Origin: Pseudomonadota bacterium
GTDB lineage: Bacteria > Pseudomonadota > Alphaproteobacteria > Rhizobiales > Beijerinckiaceae
Length of the DNA stretch: 15,310 nucleotides
Assembly (NCBI GenBank): GCA_028876585.1
Contig: JAGWRL010000014.1
Span: 1 to 15,310 of the forward strand
Reading direction: 5' to 3'
The notes beneath the pieces were generated by a model. That model did not search any database and was not told where the DNA came from. It saw only the letters and a program-made list of their open reading frames with translations. Positions 1 through 6,446 of the stretch are shown piece by piece (position 1 is the first letter of the stretch; each line of letters opens with the position of its first letter). Position numbers and translations under genes: made by a program.

Positions 1-377
1 AGGATCAGGATTCGGTCTCGGCCCAGTTGCAGACGAAACTCGATTCGATCACCGAGCCGTGGGGGGTCAAGGTCGAGCAGGTGCAGATGAAGAATATCGA
101 GATCCCGCCGACCATGCAGCGCGCGATGGCGCAGGAGGCGGAGGCGTTGCGCGAAAAACGCTCGCGTCAGATCAAGGCCGAGGCCGAGCGCGAGGCGGCG
201 CAGCTTTTGAAGGAGGCCGCCGACATCATCGCTTCCTCGCCGGGTTCGCTGGAATTGCGCCGGATGCAGATGCTGACCGAAGTCGGCGCCGAGCAGAACA
301 CGATGACGATTGTGATGATGCCGAGCGAATTCGTCACGCTCGCCGGGGCGCTGGCAAAGAACGCGCTGTCCAAGTGA
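1..377 (+). CDS. Slipin / stomatin-like SPFH-domain membrane protein, 3' part only
   Basis: The gene is cut by the left window edge; the reading frame is open from base 3 and ends at TGA 375-377, giving 124 visible residues. What is seen is the end of an SPFH (band 7) domain, with the segment GVKVEQVQMKNIEIP typical of slipins. A charged, Ala/Glu/Arg-rich helix follows (AMAQEAEALREKR then KAEAEREAAQ), typical of the stomatin oligomerisation coiled coil. The last part is a short hydrophobic-polar tail with MPSEF. Family members are membrane-anchored scaffold proteins that form large rings and often sit beside an NfeD-like protein or protease. That partner, if present, would lie upstream and is not visible. 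The stop codon overlaps the GTG start of the DUF167 gene, so the two are probably co-translated. Residues before the window, including any membrane anchor, cannot be judged. Confidence 0.85.
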   Translation, partial: DQDSVSAQLQTKLDSITEPWGVKVEQVQMKNIEIPPTMQRAMAQEAEALREKRSRQIKAEAEREAAQLLKEAADIIASSPGSLELRRMQMLTEVGAEQNTMTIVMMPSEFVTLAGALAKNALSK

Positions 378-712
378 CGCCTTGGCGGGCCTGCGCCGGC
401 GGCGTCACCGTGACCTGCCGGCTGACGCCCAAGGGCGGGCGCGACGGCGTCGACGGCGTGGCGGCTTTGTCCGATGGAACCGTCGTGCTGGCGTGCCGCG
501 TCCGCGAAGCGCCGGAGGATGGCCGCGCCAACGAGGCTTTGTGCCGGTTGATCGCCAAGACGGCCGGCGTCGCCGCCTCGCGGGCGCGCGTGGCGGCGGG
601 GGCGAAAGCGCGGGTGAAACAGATCGCGCTCGAAGGCGACCCCGATGCCTTGATGGCGGCGCTGGCGCTCGCGGTCAGCCGATCCAGCGAAACGCGCCCT
701 GCGCGAACATGA
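374..712 (+). CDS. DUF167 (YggU-like) family protein
   Basis: A small protein of 112 residues, within the usual range for DUF167. Family signature segments are seen in order: RLTPKGGRDGVDG (residues 16-28), CRVREAPEDGRANEAL (41-56) and the basic stretch after SRARVAAGAKARVKQI (69-84), close to the pattern PVDGxANxAL...SG...K seen across the family. The function of DUF167 is not established. The GTG start at 374 was chosen because it begins inside the upstream stop (sequence GTGA) and because the N-terminus TPWRACAGGV aligns well with family starts; a later in-frame GTG at 410 would remove this. The last 38 bases overlap, tail to tail, the 3' end of the phosphatase gene on the other strand. 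The C-terminal tail after residue 100 (SRSSETRPART) is probably unconstrained on this strand. Confidence 0.85.
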   Translation: MTPWRACAGGVTVTCRLTPKGGRDGVDGVAALSDGTVVLACRVREAPEDGRANEALCRLIAKTAGVAASRARVAAGAKARVKQIALEGDPDALMAALALAVSRSSETRPART

Positions 713-1280
713 GCGCCCGACCCTGATGGATGCTCGCCTCCGCCGCGACCGCCGGGGGAACGTCCGCCAGCAGTACCATCAGCGCCCGTGCGACGCCGCC
801 ATGGCTGGCGACGAACAGGTCGCGTTCGACCGAACGAAGCCACGGCGTCAGGCGCAGCGCCAGCGTCGCATAGCTCTCGCCGTTGGGCGGCGTGAAATCC
901 CATTTGCTCGCGGCCCGCGCCGCGGCGCCCGCGGGGTCGCGCGCCTGCACCTCCGGCCAGGTGAGGCCCTCCCAATCGCCGAAGGTGAGTTCCTTTAGCG
1001 CGTCGTCGAGGCCGTAAGCGCTCGGCGGCAGGCCCATCGCGGCGCGGGCGCGCTCGATCGTCTCGCGCGTGCGGATCAGCGGCGACGAGACGAAGGCGCG
1101 CGCCGCCTCCAGCCGGTCGATCTCCGCCCCCGCCAGTTTGCGCAACGTGCGCCCGACCGCGCTCGCCTGTTCGCGCCCCTTGGGGTTGAGCGGAACGTCG
1201 CGTTGGCCCTGCAACCGGCCGTCGCGATTGTAATCCGTCTCGCCGTGGCGGATGAACAGCAGCCGATGGGGAAAGCGCAT
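675..1280 (-). CDS. Histidine phosphatase superfamily protein (phosphoglycerate-mutase-like)
   Basis: A 201-residue protein of the branch 1 histidine phosphatase superfamily. The RHG motif with the catalytic histidine is at residues 11-13 (RHGETDYN), followed by GRLQGQRDVPLNPKG. SSPLIRTRET is at 65-74, LKELTFGDWEG at 95-105 supplies the acidic residue, and ASHGG at 158-162 supplies the second histidine. These are the full catalytic set, so it should be active on a phosphate ester. The family includes GpmB-type phosphatases, CobC and fructose-2,6-bisphosphatase-like enzymes, and sequence alone does not choose between them. The ATG at 1280 lies 2 bases after the stop of the kinase gene, making it the last gene of the aldolase-kinase-phosphatase operon; I infer that it may act on a sugar phosphate of that pathway. 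Its 3' end overlaps the DUF167 gene. Confidence 0.88.
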   Translation of the reverse strand: MRFPHRLLFIRHGETDYNRDGRLQGQRDVPLNPKGREQASAVGRTLRKLAGAEIDRLEAARAFVSSPLIRTRETIERARAAMGLPPSAYGLDDALKELTFGDWEGLTWPEVQARDPAGAAARAASKWDFTPPNGESYATLALRLTPWLRSVERDLFVASHGGVARALMVLLADVPPAVAAEASIHQGRALMFAQGAFRWIG

Positions 1281-1282
1281 CG

Positions 1283-2299
1283 TCACAACGGTTTTGGGCG
1301 GAAACCGTAGCGCCGCGCCAGCGCCAGGCAGTCCGCGACCGGGGCGACGCCCGTGGTCGTCGACACCTCGCGCATCGAGGCGGCGGCGCAGGCATGGCCG
1401 AGCGCGAGGCTCTCCTCCAGCGCTAAGCCTTCGTGCCAGCCATAGATCACGCCGGCCGCGAACGCGTCGCCCGCGCCATTGACGCCGGCGAGCTGCTCGG
1501 GAGGCAGCGCGACCGAACCCAGCGCGCAAATCTCGCCGCCGCGCACCGCCGCGATCGCCCCTTCGGGGAAATGCGCCACCGCCAGTTCGAGCGGCCCCTT
1601 ATCCATCACCCGCCGCAGCGCGTCGGCGATTTTCGCCGGCGCCGCGCGCCCCGCCTCGCGCGTCTCGACGCCGGCGACGCAGCCGATCTCGTAATCGTTG
1701 ACGATCATCAGATCGAGAAACGGCAGGCAGGAATGGCCGAACCGCGCCACTTCGTCGCGCGCGGTGGTGACCAGTTCGAGGTTGGTGCGCAACCCCGCCG
1801 CTTTCGCCTTGCGCAGCACGCTCGCCCATCCCGTCGAATCCGCCCCCCACGGCGCGTCCATGGTCTTGTGCGCGCCGGGCAGGCCGAGATGCAGCAGCCG
1901 CGCCTTGGCGGCGGAAAAGTCGAAATGATCCGGCGACATCCGCGCCGCGACGCCGGGCGCGTAAAAATGCGTGCGCCGGCCGCTCGCCTTCGAGTTGAAG
2001 CAATCGGTCGAGGCGGTCATGTCCTGGGTCGAAAGCGCCAGCCCGGCGCGGTCAATGCCGTAGCGGTCGCATTCGGCCAGCAGAAACCGCCCGTCGCCGT
2101 CGTCGCCGATGAGCCCCATCGTGGCCACCGGCAAGCCGGGATCGAGCCGCTTGAGGTCGATCGCCATGTTGCAGCCGGAGCCGCCGCCCTGGCGATCGAA
2201 ATGGGTGATCGTCGTCATCGTGTCCTCGTCCGGCCAGACGGGGATCGATTTGTTGAGATCGACGCACCAGGTGCCGGCCGTGAGGACGCCGCGACGCAT
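1283..2299 (-). CDS. PfkB/ribokinase-family sugar kinase
   Basis: A 338-residue cytoplasmic kinase of the PfkB (ribokinase-like) family, of normal length. The N-terminus has GTWCVDLNKSIP (9-20), the position of sugar contacts in ribokinases. The glycine-rich PfkB segment GGGSGCNMAIDL is at 38-49, NDYEIG at 201-206 matches the NxxE magnesium/phosphate motif, and NGAGDAFAAG at 274-283 is PfkB signature 2, with Asp278 the expected catalytic base. The usual DTTGAGD form is altered upstream of GAGD (AGVNGAGD), a divergence within the family rather than a lost key residue. The substrate is not identifiable by eye. The start ATG at 2299 lies 3 bases after the aldolase stop, and the stop is 2 bases before the phosphatase start, so the three genes are almost certainly one transcript. 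A role in phosphorylating a sugar or ketose for the neighbouring aldolase is inferred. Confidence 0.9.
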   Translation of the reverse strand: MRRGVLTAGTWCVDLNKSIPVWPDEDTMTTITHFDRQGGGSGCNMAIDLKRLDPGLPVATMGLIGDDGDGRFLLAECDRYGIDRAGLALSTQDMTASTDCFNSKASGRRTHFYAPGVAARMSPDHFDFSAAKARLLHLGLPGAHKTMDAPWGADSTGWASVLRKAKAAGLRTNLELVTTARDEVARFGHSCLPFLDLMIVNDYEIGCVAGVETREAGRAAPAKIADALRRVMDKGPLELAVAHFPEGAIAAVRGGEICALGSVALPPEQLAGVNGAGDAFAAGVIYGWHEGLALEESLALGHACAAASMREVSTTTGVAPVADCLALARRYGFRPKPL

Positions 2300-2302
2300 C
2301 GC

Positions 2303-3325
2303 TCAGCCCGCTTTCAGCACGGCTTCCGTGATTTCCGTGTCGGCCGCCAGCGCGCGGGCCGGCTTGATTCCGGCCTTGGCGAGCGTGTCGTGATAGGCGG
2401 CGACCGCTTCGCGGGGCGAAATGTCCCCATCCGCCACCGTGCGCATAAACCGCACCACGTCGAGCGGGCTCTCCGCCAGATTGATCTTGCGGCCGAACAG
2501 CGCGACCCGCGCGCCATATTTCTCGGCCTGATGGATCAGCTCGAAACAGTCGCGCGTGGTGCCGGCGCCGCCGCCGAGCACGCCGACGACGAGGCTCGGG
2601 TCGAATTCCGCCAGTTCGGCCAGCGCGCGCGGGCCGTTGAACGGGATTTTCAGGAACTGCGGCCGCTCCGCCTTGGTGAGGCCGGCCAGACAGCGCACGA
2701 TCGAATCGTTGACGAAGGCGGGCATGTCCTCGTCCGCCAGACGGTGCGGCGCGTTGGGGTTGAACACTTCGAGGAAATACTTGAAATCGTTGGCTTCCGC
2801 GTCGGCGCGGAAATCCGCGAAGGCTTCCAGCGAGGCGACGTCGGCGTCGGTCACGTTGTTGAAGGTGAGGGAATAGAGGCCGAGGTCGGTCAGCGCGACG
2901 CGGCCGCTCATCTGCGGCGCCGGCGCGCCATGGCGCACGCGCGACAGCGAGGCGGTGCGGAACGGGCGCGACGGCGTCTCGTGATGCACGGCGGCGCGAT
3001 GGCGCCATACGTCGGTGGCGTCGTTGGCGCGGATCGCGGGCTTGACGCCCGTGCCGGCGAACACGCCCTCATCCACCAGCGCCTCGATGTTGGAGGCGGA
3101 GGCGAGCAGGATGTCGACCACGTCCTGTTTGACGATGTCCGTGCAATTCTTGAGAAATTCGGCGCGGGTGCGCAGGCGCGGGGTCGCGCCGTCGGGCGTG
3201 CGGACGGGGCCGACGGCGTGCAGGCCGGGGCCCATGTCGGGGTCTTTGGCGTCGGCGATGATGAAATCACGGCGGCGATATTGGCCTGCGCGAATGCGCG
3301 AAAGCTTTTCGTCCAGTCTCGTCAT
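2303..3325 (-). CDS. Class I aldolase-like TIM-barrel protein of unassigned substrate
   Basis: A 340-residue protein that I read as a (beta/alpha)8 barrel related to DhnA/LsrF-type class I aldolases. The supporting segments lie in the C-terminal half: FLKIPFNGP (224-232), whose Lys226 sits where these aldolases carry the Schiff-base lysine (VKxxY-like strand); VVGVLGGGAGTTRD (246-259), like the phosphate-binding Gly-Gly strand 7; and GARVALFGRKIN (271-282), like the GRNI strand 8. FKYFLEVFNP (181-190) is a further barrel strand. The N-terminus (MTRLDEKLSRIRAG) is a helix, and residues 120-150 resemble none of the well-known aldolases. The ATG at 3325 has AGGAC a few bases upstream. It is the first gene of an operon with a PfkB kinase and a histidine phosphatase, which suggests sugar-phosphate cleavage or condensation. 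The assignment to aldolases is by pattern, not by search; a non-aldolase barrel enzyme is possible. Confidence 0.72.
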   Translation of the reverse strand: MTRLDEKLSRIRAGQYRRRDFIIADAKDPDMGPGLHAVGPVRTPDGATPRLRTRAEFLKNCTDIVKQDVVDILLASASNIEALVDEGVFAGTGVKPAIRANDATDVWRHRAAVHHETPSRPFRTASLSRVRHGAPAPQMSGRVALTDLGLYSLTFNNVTDADVASLEAFADFRADAEANDFKYFLEVFNPNAPHRLADEDMPAFVNDSIVRCLAGLTKAERPQFLKIPFNGPRALAELAEFDPSLVVGVLGGGAGTTRDCFELIHQAEKYGARVALFGRKINLAESPLDVVRFMRTVADGDISPREAVAAYHDTLAKAGIKPARALAADTEITEAVLKAG

Positions 3326-3454
3326 CGGGGCGTCCTGCGTCGTAAGGTGGCGACTTCCATAATGCGGCGGCCCGGTCGGCGCAACGCGCGCGGGGCGCCT
3401 GATGCGGATCGCGGCGGCCGGCGAAGGCCAACTGGAGATCGAGGAGGGGCCGAG
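3326..3454. promoter_or_regulatory. Divergent intergenic region: sugar operon (-) / Mla operon (+)
   Basis: These 129 bases separate the divergent starts of the aldolase operon and the mlaE-type gene, so both promoters should lie here. For the minus strand a weak candidate is TTGCGC (3379-3384) and TATGGA (3356-3361) with a 17-base spacer; only the -35 and the first half of the -10 match consensus. No convincing plus-strand box was seen in this GC-rich stretch. No obvious operator palindrome or riboswitch was recognised. Confidence 0.35.
3441..3449 (+). promoter_or_regulatory. Ribosome binding site that fixes a TTG start for the MlaE-type gene
   Basis: GAGGAGGGG lies 5 bases before TTG 3455. 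The frame is open far upstream, but the only nearby in-frame ATG (3362) would add an arginine-rich, low-complexity leader and lacks such a site. The TTG is therefore taken as the start. Confidence 0.6.
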
Positions 3455-4561
3455 TTGACCGTTCCGAAAATCGCGCGCGTCGCCGCGGCCGGCGACCTGC
3501 GGCTGGAAGCCTCGGGCGCCTGGATCGCCGACAACGCCGATGCGCTGCAAGCGCTGATCGACGAGGCCGCGGCGACGCCGCTGGCGCCGCTCGACGTCGC
3601 CGGGATCGAGCGGCTCGACACTTTCGGCGCCTGGGCGCTGGCCCGCCTGCGCGGCGAGCCGCGCGCGGCGCTGACCGGCGTGCGCGCGACGCAGGCCGGC
3701 CTGTTCGAGGCGATCGAGCGGCTTCCCCACCACGTCGCGCCGCCGCCGGCGCGCCGAGCCCGGTTCGCCGACGCGCTGGAATCGCTCGGCCGCGCGTTGG
3801 TGGATATCGGCGCCAATCTGGTCGATTTCGCCGCGATGTTCGGACGGCTGGCGCTGACGTTCGCGCGGGCGCTGCGCCATCCGAAAACCTTCCGCCTGCG
3901 CTCGATCGTGCATCACCTTGACCGCGTCGGTGTGCAGGCGGTGCCGATCATGGCGATGATGACGTTTCTCGTCGGCGCCATCATCGCCCAGCAGGGATTT
4001 TTCCATTTCCGCCGCTTCGGCGCGCAGGATTACGTGGTCGATCTGGTCGCGGTGCTGATCCTGCGCGAGATCGGCGTGCTGCTGGTCACCATCATGGCGG
4101 CCGGCCGCTCGGGCAGCGCCTACACCGCCGAAATCGGCTCGATGAAGATGCGCGAGGAGATCGACGCGCTGTCGACAATGGGCTTTGACGCCGCCGAATT
4201 CCTCATTCTGCCGCGCGTGCTGGCGCTGGTGATCGCGGTGCCGGCGCTGACTTTCATCGGTTCGCTGGCGGCGCTGGCGGGCGGCGGCGTCGTCGCCTGG
4301 GTCTACGCCGGCATGAGCCCGCCGATCTATATCGAGCGCCTGTCGGAGGCGGTGTCGATGGAATCGTTCGAGGTCGGAATGATCAAAGCGCCGTTCATGG
4401 CGCTGGTGGTGGGGATCGTGGCGGCCTGCGAAGGTCTGCGGGTCGAAGGCAGCACGGATTCGCTCGGTCGGCGCACCACCAGTTCGGTCGTCAAGTCGAT
4501 CTTCCTCGCCATCGTGCTCGACGGCGCGTTCGCGATCTTTTTCGCCGCCGTCGGCATGTGA
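3455..4561 (+). CDS. mlaE: MlaE-family ABC transporter permease with N-terminal STAS-like domain
   Basis: The inner-membrane permease of a lipid-transport (Mla/MCE) ABC system, 368 residues from the TTG start. Residues about 5-90 look like a STAS domain, with PLDVAGIERLDTFGAWALARL (segment 45-65) corresponding to the MlaB-like strand-helix unit. Residues about 110-368 are the MlaE permease: hydrophobic segments near 160-180, 193-217, 248-285 and 312-327, then a last one at 347-366. The conserved cytoplasmic motif is EIGSMKMREEIDALSTMG (226-243), followed by LPRVLA (252-257). Family knowledge: MlaE dimers contact the ATPase through the EIDAL coupling region and move phospholipid or other hydrophobic lipid between the inner membrane and an MCE ring. 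The STAS part may replace a free MlaB, as none is found here. It is followed by the ATPase gene after 6 bases. Confidence 0.93.
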   Translation: MTVPKIARVAAAGDLRLEASGAWIADNADALQALIDEAAATPLAPLDVAGIERLDTFGAWALARLRGEPRAALTGVRATQAGLFEAIERLPHHVAPPPARRARFADALESLGRALVDIGANLVDFAAMFGRLALTFARALRHPKTFRLRSIVHHLDRVGVQAVPIMAMMTFLVGAIIAQQGFFHFRRFGAQDYVVDLVAVLILREIGVLLVTIMAAGRSGSAYTAEIGSMKMREEIDALSTMGFDAAEFLILPRVLALVIAVPALTFIGSLAALAGGGVVAWVYAGMSPPIYIERLSEAVSMESFEVGMIKAPFMALVVGIVAACEGLRVEGSTDSLGRRTTSSVVKSIFLAIVLDGAFAIFFAAVGM

Positions 4562-4567
4562 GGCGGC

Positions 4568-5326
4568 GTGAGCGAGAGCGCCATTCGCATCGAGGGTCTG
4601 ACCGTCGGCTTCGGCGCGAAAACCGTGATTGACGCCCTGTCGCTCGACGTGCGCCGCCACGAGATCCTCGGCTTGATCGGCGCCTCCGGCGGCGGCAAGA
4701 GCGTGCTGCTGCGCGCGATGCTCGGCCTGATCGGCAAACGGGCGGGACGGATCGAGATTCTGGGGCTGGCGCGCGAGAGCGATTCGGCGCGGGAGCGGCG
4801 CGAGATCGGCCGCCGCTGCGGCGCGATGTTCCAGCAGGGCGCGCTGTTCTCCTCGCTCACCGTGCTCGAAAACCTCGAATTCCCGATGCGCGAATATCTC
4901 GGCGGCTCGGACCGGCTGCGGCGCGAGGTGGCGATCGCCAAGCTCGAAATGGTCGGCCTGGCCGCCGACGACGCGGCGAAATTTCCCGCCGAACTGTCCG
5001 GCGGCATGGTCAAGCGGGTCGCGCTCGCCCGCGCCCTGGCGCTCGACCCCGATGTGCTGTTGCTCGACGAGCCGACCTCGGGGCTCGATCCGATCGCCGC
5101 CGGCGAGTTCGACCTTTTGATCCGCGCATTGCGCCAGACGCTCGGCCTCACCGTGTTCCTGGTGACGCACGATCTCGACACGCTGAATTCGGTGTGTGAC
5201 CGGGTGGCGGCGCTCTATGGCGGAAAAATCCTCGCCGTCGGCCCGCTGGCCGAGGTGCGCGACGTCGATCACCCCTGGGTCAGGGCCTATTTCCGTGGCG
5301 CGCGCGGCCGCGCGGCGAAACTGTAG
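4568..5326 (+). CDS. mlaF: MlaF-family ABC transporter ATP-binding protein
   Basis: A 252-residue ATPase with the complete ABC set: Walker A GASGGGKS (38-45), Q-loop around Gln89-Gln90, signature LSGGMVKRVALARAL (143-157), Walker B LLLDEPTSGLDP (164-175) and the switch histidine in THDLD (200-204). The signature form LSGGM-x-K/R-R is characteristic of the MlaF/Ttg2A group. It should power the permease encoded just upstream. The start is GTG 4568, six bases after the permease stop. The C-terminus ends in a short basic stretch (RGARGRAAKL). The MCE gene begins 11 bases after the stop, in the same direction. No separate periplasmic MlaC-like chaperone or outer-membrane MlaA is present in the window. 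Confidence 0.95.
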   Translation: MSESAIRIEGLTVGFGAKTVIDALSLDVRRHEILGLIGASGGGKSVLLRAMLGLIGKRAGRIEILGLARESDSARERREIGRRCGAMFQQGALFSSLTVLENLEFPMREYLGGSDRLRREVAIAKLEMVGLAADDAAKFPAELSGGMVKRVALARALALDPDVLLLDEPTSGLDPIAAGEFDLLIRALRQTLGLTVFLVTHDLDTLNSVCDRVAALYGGKILAVGPLAEVRDVDHPWVRAYFRGARGRAAKL

Positions 5327-5337
5327 CGAGGCAGCGC

Positions 5338-6441
5338 ATGGAAACGCGGGTCCGTTTCATCATCGTCGGCGCCTTCGCGATGGCGGCCATCGTCGGCGTG
5401 TTCCTGTTCGCGTTCTGGATTCACGGCGCCGGCGGCCTCGCCAACACCAGATCGCTGCGGGTGGAGTTCGCGGGCTCGGCCACCGGTCTGCGGCCGGGCT
5501 CCGCCGTGCTGTTTAACGGCGTCAGAATCGGCGAAGTGACGCGCATCACCTTCGATCCCGTGCGCGCCGATCTGGTCAACGCCGATCTCGCGGTGGAAGC
5601 CGCGGCGCCGTTGCGCGCCGACGCGCGCGTCACCGTCGAGGCGCAGGGCCTGTTGGGGACGACGGTGGTCGCGATCTACGGCGTCAGCGCGGAGGCGCCG
5701 CTGCTGCCGGCCTCGGCCGTGCTGCACGCCGGCGCGTCCAGCTCGCTGACGGGCGAGGCGCGCGCCGCGCTCGCCGACCTGCGCGCGATCCTGGCCGACA
5801 ACAAGGCGCCGTTGGCCGACATCCTGAAGAACGTCGATACGTTCTCGCAGGCGCTCGGCCGCAATTCCGGCAAGCTCGACGGCATCGTCGCCGGGCTCGA
5901 AAAATTCCTCGGCCAAGGCCCCAAGCCGCCGCCGCCGCAATTCCTGACCCTGCGCGCGCCGCGCGATTTTTCCGCGCTGACGCCGATCAGCGCTCAGATC
6001 GCCGTCGCCGACCTCGCCGCGCCGGTGGCGTTCCAGACCCAGCGGATCATGAGCCGGGCCGGTCCCGACAGCCCGCTCACGCTCGGCGAGGCGCAATGGA
6101 CCGACGCGACGCCGAAGCTGCTCCAGCTGAATCTCGTCGAGGCGTTCGAGAACGCCCATCTCGGCGGATCGGTTGGCCTGCCGCTCGATTCCGGCGCGCC
6201 GGATTTCCAACTGATGATCGAACTGCGCCGGTTCGAGATCGATCTCGCCGAGCACGCGGCGGTGATCGAGCTCGCGGCGCGGCTCGTCGGCAAGGACGGG
6301 CGGGTGGCGGCGGCGAAGCTGTTCCACGGCGCGTCGGACAGCGCGGCGAGCGACGGCGAGGCGGCGGCGCGCGCGCTGGGCGCAGCGTTCGGGCAAGTCG
6401 CCAGCCAGATCGTGGAATGGACCGTTCAGACGACGAAATAA
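5338..6441 (+). CDS. mlaD: MlaD/MCE-domain protein fused to a PqiC-like auxiliary domain
   Basis: A 367-residue envelope protein. An uncleaved N-terminal membrane anchor spans about residues 7-29 (VRFIIVGAFAMAAIVGVFL region). The MCE domain covers about 36-115, with EFAGSATGLRPGSAVLFNGVRIG (segment 43-65) and EAQGLLGTTVVAIYG (101-115), matching MlaD. A helical stretch (138-192) and a proline linker (GQGPKPPPPQ, 192-201) follow. Residues 201-367 look like an ABC-type transport auxiliary (PqiC/DUF330) domain: FLTLRAP, then IAVADL, QRIMSR and the AQWTDATPKLLQLNLVEAFEN segment, the most recognisable part. In many relatives that domain is a separate lipoprotein gene; here it lacks its own signal peptide and lipobox and is tethered through the MCE part. 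The ATG at 5338 is preceded by GCGAGG. It completes the E-F-D transporter operon. MCE is sure; the PqiC-like part is inferred. Confidence 0.88.
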   Translation: METRVRFIIVGAFAMAAIVGVFLFAFWIHGAGGLANTRSLRVEFAGSATGLRPGSAVLFNGVRIGEVTRITFDPVRADLVNADLAVEAAAPLRADARVTVEAQGLLGTTVVAIYGVSAEAPLLPASAVLHAGASSSLTGEARAALADLRAILADNKAPLADILKNVDTFSQALGRNSGKLDGIVAGLEKFLGQGPKPPPPQFLTLRAPRDFSALTPISAQIAVADLAAPVAFQTQRIMSRAGPDSPLTLGEAQWTDATPKLLQLNLVEAFENAHLGGSVGLPLDSGAPDFQLMIELRRFEIDLAEHAAVIELAARLVGKDGRVAAAKLFHGASDSAASDGEAAARALGAAFGQVASQIVEWTVQTTK

Positions 6442-6446
6442 GCGCC

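Noticed and set aside
674..713. Overlap of the DUF167 and phosphatase 3' ends as evidence that one gene is false
   Set aside because: Both proteins have full family motifs well away from the overlap; only their C-terminal tails overlap, so both are kept.
1433..3454. Very long open plus-strand frame running antisense through the kinase and aldolase genes into the permease frame
   Set aside because: Its translation is Arg/Ala/Gly/His-rich with no recognisable domain. It mirrors the codon pattern of the minus-strand genes and is a GC-rich shadow. The permease proper begins at TTG 3455.
3326..5272. Open minus-strand frame upstream of the aldolase, antisense to the Mla permease and ATPase
   Set aside because: Composition is low-complexity Arg/Gln/His/Asp-rich and opposite two confidently identified genes; the aldolase homology-like region begins at ATG 3325.
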